Source: Bacteroidota bacterium
GTDB taxonomy: Bacteria; Bacteroidota; Bacteroidia; Cytophagales; Cyclobacteriaceae
Length of the DNA stretch: 64,000 bases
Direction of reading: 5' to 3'
Assembly: GCA_018266055.1 (NCBI GenBank)
Contig: JAFDYT010000010.1
Coordinates: forward strand, 1 to 64,000
The notes below the pieces were generated by a model. That model searched no databases. It worked only from the letters and a program-made list of their open reading frames with translations, and was not told the origin of the DNA. This document shows, piece after piece, positions 16,588 through 24,844 of the stretch. How positions within the stretch are numbered: the first letter of the stretch is position 1; each line of letters opens with the position of its first letter. Position numbers and translations under genes: made by a program.

Positions 16588-17244
16588 TTACTTGCCTAAT
16601 TTAAACAACCGGTACCCTACGGAAATCTGAATCACCTGATTCTTGGCTTCTTTCGTTCCCAGCGAAGAAGTGATCAACGGGGAGTTCACGCCAGTCTGTT
16701 TGTTCAAATCTGACAACCCGAGGTTGTAGCGACCAGTGATACTTAGCCCAAAAGGAAGATCCCATCCGGCGCCAAGTGCCAGCGACACATCGGAAGACTT
16801 CACCAGGCTGCTGAGCGACTGTACTGTCACATTACTTGTGGCCGTATTAAACACATAACCAGAAGATCCTGCTAAAAATCCAAATTGCGGACCGGCCTGA
16901 AGGTTCAACCCACCAGCCAGGTATAATTTCAACATGATCGGAATGTTGATATAGTCAAAATTTGATTTCGCGTTTGAATTGATGCTCGGGATGGAGTACG
17001 TCTGGCCTTGCTTAGAGAAGATTACTTCGGGCTGAATTCCAAACTTAGCAATCTTAATTAATGCGTAAGCGCCTACATGATACCCAGTTCGGTTATTATA
17101 GTTTTGCGCTGCTGTTGAGCTTGCACTCAGGCTGGCAAAGTTCAACCCACCCTTGACGCCTATATCAAACCTTACCTGAGCGTGTGATACACTCACCGCC
17201 ACCAAAGCGAAACAAGCCACTAATACTACTTTGAAAGATTTCAT
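16588..17244 (-). CDS. Outer-membrane beta-barrel protein (porin-family)
   Basis: A 218-aa protein. The signal peptide is ~1-22 (VSVSHAQ). It then follows the pattern of small Bacteroidota outer-membrane barrels: GVKGGLNFASLSAS near the N-terminus, KFGIQPEVIFSKQG, YINIPIMLKLYLAGGLNLQA, GAGWDLPFGLSITGRYN, and a terminal strand VIQISVGYRLFKLGK. The length is typical. Function is unknown beyond outer-membrane insertion. A TAGCTTTG -7-like element lies 23 bases before the start, so it is probably transcribed alone. Confidence 0.85.
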   Translation of the reverse strand: MKSFKVVLVACFALVAVSVSHAQVRFDIGVKGGLNFASLSASSTAAQNYNNRTGYHVGAYALIKIAKFGIQPEVIFSKQGQTYSIPSINSNAKSNFDYINIPIMLKLYLAGGLNLQAGPQFGFLAGSSGYVFNTATSNVTVQSLSSLVKSSDVSLALGAGWDLPFGLSITGRYNLGLSDLNKQTGVNSPLITSSLGTKEAKNQVIQISVGYRLFKLGK

Positions 17245-17266
17245 AAGTCAATAATTTTGTTTACCC

Positions 17267-17274
17267 CAAAGCTA
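17267..17274 (-). promoter_or_regulatory. -7-like element for barrel gene
   Basis: CAAAGCTA on the plus strand is TAGCTTTG on the minus strand, matching TAnnTTTG. It lies 22-30 bases before the ATG at 17244. No clear TTTG -33 element at the right distance. Confidence 0.35.
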
Positions 17275-17297
17275 CAAAATGAAATTGAAATGAAAGC

Positions 17298-17846
17298 TCA
17301 GGCAATCCCCAGTTCAGGGTTTCTGCCTTTTATCGAACGATAAAATCGTTTTAATACCTCCATGTCCAGTTCGACGTTTCCGGTAGGGTAAAGAGGATTT
17401 CCAATGATCACTTTCTTCCTCGCAAAATCAAACCCGCATGGAACGATTGGCACGTGGGCATTCAGCGCAATGTAATAAAAGCCGGTTTTAAGCCGGGCTA
17501 CTTTTTTGCGCGTGCCTTCGGGAGCAATGGCCAGCACAAACCGTTCGTGTTGATTAAAAAGATCGACTACCTGATGCACCATGTCGTGCGAAGAGTCGCG
17601 ATACACGGGATATCCTCCCAGCTTGCGAAACAGCCATCCGTAGGGCCATTTAAACAGCGGGCTCTTGCCGAGAAACTTTGCCTGCTGCAAGTGCACAACG
17701 CTACGCGCCATCACGCCGATCACAAAATCCCAATTGCTGGTGTGGGGAGCTACCGCCACTATGTATTTTTTAAGGTCCGGAGAAAAAGATCCTTCTACCG
17801 ACCAGCCCAGCAGCTTAAAAATAAAAACAAAAAGAGGGCGAAGCAT
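17298..17846 (-). CDS. PlsC-like 1-acylglycerol-phosphate acyltransferase
   Basis: A 182-aa protein. The acyltransferase marks are PHTSNWD (residues 34-40; the HX4D motif with His35 and Asp40) and PEGTRKK (108-114). GYPVYRDSSHD (77-87) fits the third block of the family. A hydrophobic N-terminus probably anchors it to the inner membrane. It would add the second acyl chain to lysophosphatidic acid or a similar lysolipid. It is short for plsC (usually ~230-250 aa), fitting the small Bacteroidota paralogues. It starts 2 bases after hutU ends, so it is in the same run as hutU and the patatin gene. Confidence 0.85.
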   Translation of the reverse strand: MLRPLFVFIFKLLGWSVEGSFSPDLKKYIVAVAPHTSNWDFVIGVMARSVVHLQQAKFLGKSPLFKWPYGWLFRKLGGYPVYRDSSHDMVHQVVDLFNQHERFVLAIAPEGTRKKVARLKTGFYYIALNAHVPIVPCGFDFARKKVIIGNPLYPTGNVELDMEVLKRFYRSIKGRNPELGIA

Positions 17847-17848
17847 GA

Positions 17849-19849
17849 TCAGACGATTTTGTTGATCAATTCATCCGTAGCAAGAAAAGGAAGAGTTACC
17901 CGCAAACCTTTGTCCACTTCTTTGCCGATGGCGCTGATGGCGCCTTCGTTGCGTGCCCAGGCGCGGCGACTTATACCGTTGTTCACATCAAAGTAAAGCA
18001 TGCTTTTCAGTTTGCGGTCAGCGTCGGTAGAGCCATCGAGCAACATGCCGAAGCCTCCGTTGATCACTTCACCCCACCCTACTCCACCGCCATTGTGAAT
18101 TGAAACCCAGGTAGCGCCACGAAACGAATCGCCGATTACATTGTGTATTGCCATGTCGGCGGTGTACCGTGAGCCATCGTAAATGTTGGAAGTTTCACGA
18201 TAAGGAGAATCCGTACCTGACACGTCGTGGTGATCGCGACCTAATACTACCGGTCCGATTTTTTTATCGCGGATAGCTGCATTAAAAGCTTCGGCAATTT
18301 TGATTCGCCCTTCGGCATCGGCATATAAGATGCGCGCCTTGGAGCCTACCACAAGCTTGTTTTGTTTTGCCGCTTTGATCCAGTTGATGTTGTCCGACAG
18401 TTGTGATTGAATTTCTGCCGGCGCGTTTTTCGCGATGGACAGCAGCACATCGGCGGCGAGGTGATCGGTATAATCCAGGTCTTCCTGACGACCTGACGTA
18501 CACACCCAGCGGAAAGGACCGAAGCCATAATCAAAACACATCGGCCCCATGATGTCCTGCACATACGATGGGTAACGGAAATTAATTCCGTCGGATGCCA
18601 TCACCTCTGCACCGGCGCGCGACGCTTCGAGTAAGAAGGCATTTCCGTAGTCGAAGAAATAAGTGCCACGTGTTGCATGAGCATTGATGGCGTCAGCCTG
18701 ACGCTTCAGCGAAGCATGAACAGCTTTCTTAAACTCCTCCGGGTTTTCAGCCATCAGTCGGTTTGATTCTTCAAAAGATAATCCCACCGGATAATAGCCA
18801 CCCGCCCACGGGTTGTGCAGCGACGTCTGATCTGACCCAAGATCAACGTAAATATTTTCACTGAGGAATTTCTCCCACACCTCCACTATATTCCCATGAT
18901 ACGCGATCGATACAATTTCTTTTTTCTGCTTCGCTTCCTTCACGCGCGCGCAAAGCTGATCAAGGTTGTCGCTCACTTCATCTACCCAACCCTGCGCATG
19001 TCGCTTGTTTGTCGCTTTGGCATTCACTTCAGCGACTACGGTGATGCAGCCCGCAATATTTCCCGCCTTTGGTTGTGCGCCACTCATCCCGCCAAGGCCA
19101 GAGGTCACAAACAATTTACCGGCTAGGCCTTCGCCGGTTTTGGCAATTTTACGTCCAGCATTTAAGATGGTGATGTTGGTGCCGTGCACAATTCCCTGCG
19201 GACCAATGTACATGTAGCTCCCGGCCGTCATCTGTCCGTATTGTGTGACGCCAAGTGCATTGTACTTTTCCCAATCGTCTGGTTTCGAATAGTTAGGAAT
19301 CATCATGCCGTTGGTGACCACCACACGCGGCGCTTCTTTCGAAGAAGGAAAGACTCCCATCGGGTGACCGGAATACATGTGCAACGTTTGCTCGTCGGTC
19401 ATCGTCGCGAGGTACTTCATCGTCAGAAGATACTGCGCCCAGTTTTGAAACACCGCACCATTCCCTCCGTAGGTGATCAGTTCGTGCGGATGTTGCGCTA
19501 CCGCGGGATCGAGGTTATTCTGAATCATCAGTTGAATGGCCGCGGCCTGTTCACATTGACGAGGATATTCACCGATAGGGCGCGCATACATTTTATACTG
19601 TGGCCTGAACCGGTACATATAGATACGGCCATAGCGAAGGAGTTCATCATAGAATTCCGGCGCCAGCACGTCGTGATGTTTGGGATGAAAATACCGCAGC
19701 GCATTTTTTAGTGCCAGCTTCTTCTCCGCTACCGATAGAATATCTTTCCGGCGCGGAGCATGACTTACTGATTCGTCGCGCGATGGAAGCGCCGGCAACT
19801 CATCCGGAATACCCTGCAGGATTTCTTCTTGGAAGGATAAATTCGTCAT
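17849..19849 (-). CDS. hutU: Urocanate hydratase
   Basis: A 666-aa protein. It matches urocanase throughout: an NAD-binding region with ITYGGNGAVFQNWAQYLLTM, TSGLGGMSGAQPKAGNIAGC, and the C-terminal block with DHHDVSGTDSPYRET and NGGGVGWGEVINGGFGML. The Cys-containing motif near the end of the active site is FRWVCTSG. Urocanase converts urocanate to imidazolone propionate, the second step of histidine breakdown. It is about 100 residues longer than the proteobacterial enzyme. No hutH, hutI or hutG is in the window; it sits with lipid genes instead. It overlaps the patatin gene by 4 bases (ATGA). Confidence 0.97.
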   Translation of the reverse strand: MTNLSFQEEILQGIPDELPALPSRDESVSHAPRRKDILSVAEKKLALKNALRYFHPKHHDVLAPEFYDELLRYGRIYMYRFRPQYKMYARPIGEYPRQCEQAAAIQLMIQNNLDPAVAQHPHELITYGGNGAVFQNWAQYLLTMKYLATMTDEQTLHMYSGHPMGVFPSSKEAPRVVVTNGMMIPNYSKPDDWEKYNALGVTQYGQMTAGSYMYIGPQGIVHGTNITILNAGRKIAKTGEGLAGKLFVTSGLGGMSGAQPKAGNIAGCITVVAEVNAKATNKRHAQGWVDEVSDNLDQLCARVKEAKQKKEIVSIAYHGNIVEVWEKFLSENIYVDLGSDQTSLHNPWAGGYYPVGLSFEESNRLMAENPEEFKKAVHASLKRQADAINAHATRGTYFFDYGNAFLLEASRAGAEVMASDGINFRYPSYVQDIMGPMCFDYGFGPFRWVCTSGRQEDLDYTDHLAADVLLSIAKNAPAEIQSQLSDNINWIKAAKQNKLVVGSKARILYADAEGRIKIAEAFNAAIRDKKIGPVVLGRDHHDVSGTDSPYRETSNIYDGSRYTADMAIHNVIGDSFRGATWVSIHNGGGVGWGEVINGGFGMLLDGSTDADRKLKSMLYFDVNNGISRRAWARNEGAISAIGKEVDKGLRVTLPFLATDELINKIV

Positions 19850-20604
19850 GACTTGGGAAATTGGGCCGCACTAAAATTCTCTTTGGTAAACCGGTAGCCG
19901 TAATCAAAAATCTCCTGTGCCTTGCCGATGTCAAACACCGTATAGCGATCCATGTTCGGTGGCTCAATAGACACATCGCACAATTGCTGGCTGTGCAGCG
20001 TGTTGGCGGCAATCGCGATCAGCAAACTTCGTTCGATTACTACTTTCAGGTTTTTTGGATCAAACTCCGTGCTGATCTTATTGCAATGCGAGCCGATAAG
20101 GAAATCGCATTGATTGCGAATTGACCGCGCCGGCAGATTGTCCAGCAAACCGCCATCTACATACAAGTTGTTGTTAAAACTCTGCGGGCTAAATACCGCC
20201 GGAATACTGCACGATGCCACCACCGCCGGCGCCAACTCCCCCGAAGTAAAATAAGTGACTTCTCCTTTTCGTATTTCAGTGGCTGCAATAGTCAGTGGAA
20301 TTTTCAATGCGGCGAAATTATTTTCAGGAATGTTTTTCAGAATCAACTCTTTCAATCCATCCATGGTGAGTAATCCGGCCCACGTCCAAGCAGGGCGCAA
20401 CGATTTAAAAATACTTAGCTGACGGATCTGGTCGAAGATCTGTTCAGGTTTCATGCCGTACGCATACATTGACGCTACAATAGAGCCGGCGCTTGTTCCC
20501 GAGATGACCGAAAACTCAAGCCCCATTTCTTCCAAGGCTTTCAACACGCCGAGATGCACTATTCCCCTCGCTCCTCCTCCTGATAAAGTAATTCCAATTT
20601 TCAT
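19846..20604 (-). CDS. Patatin-like phospholipase
   Basis: A 252-aa protein. All patatin marks are present: the GGGARG oxyanion loop (residues 9-14), GTSAG with nucleophile Ser38 (36-40), and DGG with catalytic Asp150. It should hydrolyse acyl esters of phospholipids with a Ser-Asp dyad. No signal peptide; the protein is of the short cytoplasmic RssA/YlaK type. The overlap with hutU and the 44-base gap to the MBL hydrolase gene suggest one transcript. Confidence 0.9.
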   Translation of the reverse strand: MKIGITLSGGGARGIVHLGVLKALEEMGLEFSVISGTSAGSIVASMYAYGMKPEQIFDQIRQLSIFKSLRPAWTWAGLLTMDGLKELILKNIPENNFAALKIPLTIAATEIRKGEVTYFTSGELAPAVVASCSIPAVFSPQSFNNNLYVDGGLLDNLPARSIRNQCDFLIGSHCNKISTEFDPKNLKVVIERSLLIAIAANTLHSQQLCDVSIEPPNMDRYTVFDIGKAQEIFDYGYRFTKENFSAAQFPKS

Positions 20605-20648
20605 TCGTGAGTCGTTATCCGTTTAATTGTTAATTGACCATTTGCACA

Positions 20649-21488
20649 TCAAAGTATTTCCCGTAAGGAAAATGTCTTATCCAGCCGCACGCCTTTCTCA
20701 GTTTCTTTCACCGTGCAACATTCGTTGACGGCGTCGTGTTCTAAAAATAAAATGTAGTTGTTCACGGCAGCTTCTTTCAAAAATTGTTCTTTCTCTACAA
20801 TGGTAAGCAGCGGCCGGGTGTCGTAGCCCATCACATACGGCAACGGAATGTGTCCGGTAGAGGGAAGCAAGTCGGCCATGAAGCAGATCACTTTATCCTT
20901 GTATTTTATTTTCGGCACCATCATCTTGTCGGTGTGGCCGGAGGCATAGAACACATCAAACTGCGTAAAAGGCGAAGGCTTGTCGATGGCCAGAAAGTTC
21001 AGGTGGCCACTCTCCTGCATCGGCAAAATATTTTCTTTTAAAAAGCTGGCCTTCTCGCGTGCGTTCGGTTGTGTGGCCCACTGCCAGTGGTCGGTGTTGC
21101 TCCAATACTTCGCATTGGAAAAAACCATCTTTAGTTTATCGCCTTCGTATTTCACGCCGCCACCACAGTGATCGAAGTGCAGGTGCGTAAGGAACATGTC
21201 GGTGATGTCGCTTTCAGTAAAGCCTAGCGCATTCAGACTTTTGTGAAGTGTATCGTCGCCGTGCAGATAATAATGACTGAAGAATTTAGCATCCTGTTTA
21301 TCGCCCAATCCATTATCAATCAGGATAAGCCGGTTGCCATCTTCAATCAAAAGACATCGCATGGCCCAGGAGCAAAGGTTGTTGTCATCGGCAGGATTGG
21401 TCTTTTGCCAAATCGATTTGGGCACCACACCAAACATGGCTCCACCATCCAACTTAAAAAAACCAGTGTTAATCACATGAAGTTTCAA
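20649..21488 (-). CDS. MBL-fold metal-dependent hydrolase
   Basis: A 279-aa protein. The metallo-beta-lactamase motif THLHFDHCGG is at residues 101-110 (ligands His102, His104, Asp106, His107), followed by GHTDKMM (His ligand, ~190) and FLEHD near the C-terminus. The fold fits quorum-lactonase-like and other cytoplasmic hydrolases; the substrate is unknown. The start codon appears to be TTG at 21488, since no ATG lies in frame just upstream and the family usually begins at this residue. It is the first gene of the hydrolase-patatin-hutU-acyltransferase run. Confidence 0.85.
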   Translation of the reverse strand: MKLHVINTGFFKLDGGAMFGVVPKSIWQKTNPADDNNLCSWAMRCLLIEDGNRLILIDNGLGDKQDAKFFSHYYLHGDDTLHKSLNALGFTESDITDMFLTHLHFDHCGGGVKYEGDKLKMVFSNAKYWSNTDHWQWATQPNAREKASFLKENILPMQESGHLNFLAIDKPSPFTQFDVFYASGHTDKMMVPKIKYKDKVICFMADLLPSTGHIPLPYVMGYDTRPLLTIVEKEQFLKEAAVNNYILFLEHDAVNECCTVKETEKGVRLDKTFSLREIL

Positions 21489-21580
21489 TGTGGTAAGTAT
21501 TAAGATTTAAAAATGGAAATTACAGATTCAGCATTCAAGATTCAAGCGCAGGCCGCATTTTGAATCACCTTACTACCGCA

Positions 21581-22807
21581 TTATTTAGGGCTGTTGTCGC
21601 CGAAGAAATGCTCCATGGTAAGCACGCTGGTTTCGGAGAGCCGATCGATTCTGGAAAGCCGGACCGACACGGAAATGACAAGTAAAATCGCCAGTATAAT
21701 AAAGCCGATGTTATAAATAAACATGTTGGTTTCGAAATAGCCGAGGAAACAAACAATGACATAGCCAAACGTGAGTGATCCGGCAAACATGGTCACCAAC
21801 ATTATTGTGGCGCCTCCACGGTCATCGACAAAAGCCTTGATGATCACGAACAAAATATAGCTGAGCACCACGGTGCTGAAGCCAAGATAAATCGAAATGG
21901 CCGGCACCACAATTTCAGCCGGAAGCGCAACGATCGAGATCGAAAATAAAGAGACGATCACATCCGTTGTGCGCTTCACCCACTTTTGAAAGTCATGGGG
22001 AAACAAGCTCGCAATAAAGTGCATAGCAAAAACCGTAGTGAACATCAGGCTGAGGTATTCCAGCCGCATCAGCAAAGCCCACGGCACGTTAACCCAATCC
22101 ATGATGCGGTAATAATAGCCAAAGAGAGATCGCATAAACCACGCCATGACAAACAGCGACAAAAACAAAAACACACGCTGATGTTCAAACCGGACATAAT
22201 ACAAACAAAGCGAAACGATACCGATGACCAGAAGTACAACTAACAAAGTGTAATCAAGAATCGAAATGATTTCCGATCGTTGCTCCATCAACGCTGCAGT
22301 GCCTAACCGGAACGGTCCTTTGACGCCGCCACGGTTGGGGTAAAAGTTGGAAGCGTGTACTACCAATAATATAGAGTCGGTGGTGGGTACAAAGGAATAA
22401 AACTCCGGCTTGATATCCGGCTCAGAAGTTTGAGCATCAATGCCTACTTTTCCTTTCGATCCGATTCGTTTGCCGTTGACAAACAAATCATAATTTGAAA
22501 ACAACGAAGGGGCTTCGATGGTGAGCGGTGAATTTTTTAACGCCGGGTCGATTAATACTACCAACGCAAAGGTGCCGTAGCCAATTTTTCTTGATTCTTC
22601 GGTCACAGATACCACGCTTGAACCCGCGGGCCACTCTGCATTTCCTTCCAGTAGCGAAGGGAAATAATTCCAGCGCTCAAGTTCCACAAAAGAGGTATTA
22701 AGAGACGAGGCTGTCGCATCAAAAACCGTGAGGTTAGACTTCTGTGCTACCGCTTCTGAATAAATCAATGCGGCAGCCAGCAGGAATACCCTGGCAATTT
22801 TTTTCAT
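21581..22807 (-). CDS. 7TM-DISM membrane protein lacking output domain
   Basis: A 408-aa protein. A signal peptide (~1-21) leads to an extracytoplasmic beta-sandwich (~30-180; contains NYDLFVNGKRIGSKGKVG), then seven membrane helices (~185-385), then a short tail of ~20 residues. This is the 7TMR-DISM architecture (diverse intracellular signalling modules), except that the expected kinase, GGDEF or LuxR output is absent. It therefore likely signals through another protein or acts as a ligand-binding partner. It begins 3 bases after accA ends, so it is in the accA transcript. Confidence 0.8.
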   Translation of the reverse strand: MKKIARVFLLAAALIYSEAVAQKSNLTVFDATASSLNTSFVELERWNYFPSLLEGNAEWPAGSSVVSVTEESRKIGYGTFALVVLIDPALKNSPLTIEAPSLFSNYDLFVNGKRIGSKGKVGIDAQTSEPDIKPEFYSFVPTTDSILLVVHASNFYPNRGGVKGPFRLGTAALMEQRSEIISILDYTLLVVLLVIGIVSLCLYYVRFEHQRVFLFLSLFVMAWFMRSLFGYYYRIMDWVNVPWALLMRLEYLSLMFTTVFAMHFIASLFPHDFQKWVKRTTDVIVSLFSISIVALPAEIVVPAISIYLGFSTVVLSYILFVIIKAFVDDRGGATIMLVTMFAGSLTFGYVIVCFLGYFETNMFIYNIGFIILAILLVISVSVRLSRIDRLSETSVLTMEHFFGDNSPK

Positions 22808-22810
22808 GGA

Positions 22811-23761
22811 TTATTCCTTCACCACACCCATGGCGCAGAACTTATCAATCCGCTGGTTGATTCTTTCCTGGGGCGAAAGTGCATTCAGTTTGGCAAACTC
22901 TTCAAGGATAGTCTTTTTTACTTCGGCAGCAATCGCCTTCACATCCGTATGAGCTCCACCGAGCGGTTCTTTGATGATGCCGTCAATGAGTTTGTTCTTG
23001 AGCATGTCTTTAGCCGTAAGCTTTAATACTTCGGCTGCTTGTTCTTTGTAATCCCAACTACGCCACAAGATTGAAGAACACGATTCCGGTGAGATCACCG
23101 AGTACCATGTATTTTCAAGCATCAACACCCGATCGCCGATGGCAATTCCCAACGCTCCGCCGGATGCACCTTCGCCGATGATAATACAGATGACGGGCAC
23201 CTTCAGCTTAAACATTTCTTTCAAGTTGTGGGCAATGGCTTCGCCTTGTCCGCGCTCTTCGGCTTCCAGGCCCGGAAACGCACCCGGAGTATCGATGAAC
23301 GTGACAATCGGTTTATTGAATTTTTCTGCAAGCCTCATCAACCGAAGTGCCTTGCGGTAACCTTCGGGATTGGCCATTCCAAAATTGCGCAGCTGACGTT
23401 GCTTGGTGTTTCTTCCCTTTTGCTGACCGATGAGCATAAACGTTTGCCCCTCGATGGAGCCCAGGCCGCCGATCATGGCTTTGTCATCGCCTACATTTCG
23501 GTCGCCAAACAATTCAATGAAATCGGTAGTGATCTCATAAATGTAATCCAGCGTGTAAGGGCGATCCGGGTGACGCGACAATTGAACCCGCTGCCAGCCG
23601 GTAAGGTTGTCAAAGGTTTCCTTTTTCAAATTGATGATTTTTTTTTCCAGAGCCTGAATGGCTTGATTAACCGACTCATCGCTGTCTACAGCAAGTTGCT
23701 TCATGTCAGTAAGCTTCGCTTCGAGTTCGGCAATCGGTTTTTCAAAATCCAACAAATTCAT
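22811..23761 (-). CDS. accA: Acetyl-CoA carboxylase carboxyltransferase subunit alpha
   Basis: A 316-aa protein. It carries the AccA signature: [63 protein letters not shown], and [10 protein letters not shown]. It forms the carboxyltransferase half of acetyl-CoA carboxylase with AccD and makes malonyl-CoA for fatty acid synthesis. The length is normal for Bacteroidota. A TACTTTTG element 26 bases before the start may be its promoter. Confidence 0.97.
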   Translation of the reverse strand: MNLLDFEKPIAELEAKLTDMKQLAVDSDESVNQAIQALEKKIINLKKETFDNLTGWQRVQLSRHPDRPYTLDYIYEITTDFIELFGDRNVGDDKAMIGGLGSIEGQTFMLIGQQKGRNTKQRQLRNFGMANPEGYRKALRLMRLAEKFNKPIVTFIDTPGAFPGLEAEERGQGEAIAHNLKEMFKLKVPVICIIIGEGASGGALGIAIGDRVLMLENTWYSVISPESCSSILWRSWDYKEQAAEVLKLTAKDMLKNKLIDGIIKEPLGGAHTDVKAIAAEVKKTILEEFAKLNALSPQERINQRIDKFCAMGVVKE

Positions 23762-23786
23762 TAGCCTTTGTTTTTAATGAGAAGGA

Positions 23787-23794
23787 CAAAAGTA
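23787..23794 (-). promoter_or_regulatory. -7-like element for accA
   Basis: CAAAAGTA is TACTTTTG on the minus strand, matching TAnnTTTG. It ends 26 bases before the accA ATG. No matching -33 element was recognised. Confidence 0.35.
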
Positions 23795-23821
23795 GCAGAT
23801 TTTTTATAAAGAAGGGCAGCC

Positions 23822-24844
23822 TCACTCCTTGCGGTTGAAGGTGGGGCATGGAATGAACTTGTCTTTCTTCCTAGACTTCTGATTTACAGGGATTTCGAGG
23901 CGATATTTCAGGGCTAATTCATGGGCTCCGCCCGACGCCGGACCCAGCTTTGAAACCGTAAAATCGTAGCTGTAAACCACCTCCAGCCTGCTGAACTGAA
24001 ACCCCAAAATGATCACCGCAGCATCCTGGCTGGGGCTGTTGTCAGCATTCTTCGACACAGGAATTCCCCGGTACCAAAGTCCGAAAACAATGGGGTCGTA
24101 AAGCAGGTATGCACCCACGTCGAGTTGCTCAAAATTGGCCTGTCTTTTATAGACAAAAGAAGGCGACAACACTGGAATCCGGTCCAGCTTGAAGGCTCCA
24201 TTGTAAAGGGGAATCCTGACTCCGCCATGTATGGAAATTTTCATCGGCACAAAGGCGTATTGATTGATGAGAGACCGGTTAGGCTCATTGAGGTGTTGCG
24301 CCGAAAAGCCGAGCCAGAAATTTTTGTTGTAGGCCAGAGCTCCGGCTTTGAAATCAAAATAGTGCGCAGCGCCTAAATTGTAAAGCGAAGGATCGCTGCT
24401 CGGTGTTGTGCCGGAATTATCAAATTGCAGTTGATCTCCAAAAATAAGCCGGTTGAAATCAATACTCCTGACGGCGTATCCAAAATTAAGTCCGGACGAG
24501 ATGATCCACTTGCTGCTGATGTGCCATTTGTAGGAATACAAAAAATTGAATTGCGTGGAGCGCATGCCCGCACTTCCTGCCTGATCTTGAGTAGCCAGAA
24601 AACCGAAGCCACTGTTGAGATTCGCCAGATTAAAATCGTAGGAAAACGCGTAGGTAGAATATCCTCGCGCTACGTTAGGCCACTGGTTGCGGTAGTTGGC
24701 GATAAACCGATGATCGTTAGTCGTGCCGGTAAAGGCAGGATTGAGATACAACGGCGCCGCATAGTACTGACTGAATTCCGGATCTTGGGCCAGCGAGGAA
24801 ATCACCACGGAAAGGAAGAAGAATGACAGACAAAACCTTTTCAT
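23822..24844 (-). CDS. PorP/SprF-family T9SS outer-membrane protein (second module)
   Basis: A 340-aa protein. The signal peptide ends VVISSLAQ (~19), then comes the family start QDPEFSQYYAAPLYLNPAFTG (residues ~20-40) and barrel strands, ending in a conserved SGGAHELALKYRLE block and a short tail. PorP/SprF proteins are needed to secrete or attach partner proteins with type B C-terminal domains via the type IX system. The gene overlaps the end of the 1238-aa PKD gene by 4 bases (ATGA), so the two are translationally coupled and form a secreted-protein/partner pair. It is the paralogue of the gene at 28713-29744. Confidence 0.93.
   Translation of the reverse strand: MKRFCLSFFFLSVVISSLAQDPEFSQYYAAPLYLNPAFTGTTNDHRFIANYRNQWPNVARGYSTYAFSYDFNLANLNSGFGFLATQDQAGSAGMRSTQFNFLYSYKWHISSKWIISSGLNFGYAVRSIDFNRLIFGDQLQFDNSGTTPSSDPSLYNLGAAHYFDFKAGALAYNKNFWLGFSAQHLNEPNRSLINQYAFVPMKISIHGGVRIPLYNGAFKLDRIPVLSPSFVYKRQANFEQLDVGAYLLYDPIVFGLWYRGIPVSKNADNSPSQDAAVIILGFQFSRLEVVYSYDFTVSKLGPASGGAHELALKYRLEIPVNQKSRKKDKFIPCPTFNRKE

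Noticed and set aside
21530-21570. GATTCAA / TTGAATC stem after the MBL gene as a terminator or operator
   Set aside because: It is surrounded by other copies of TTGAATC-like words, so a low-complexity repeat explains it.
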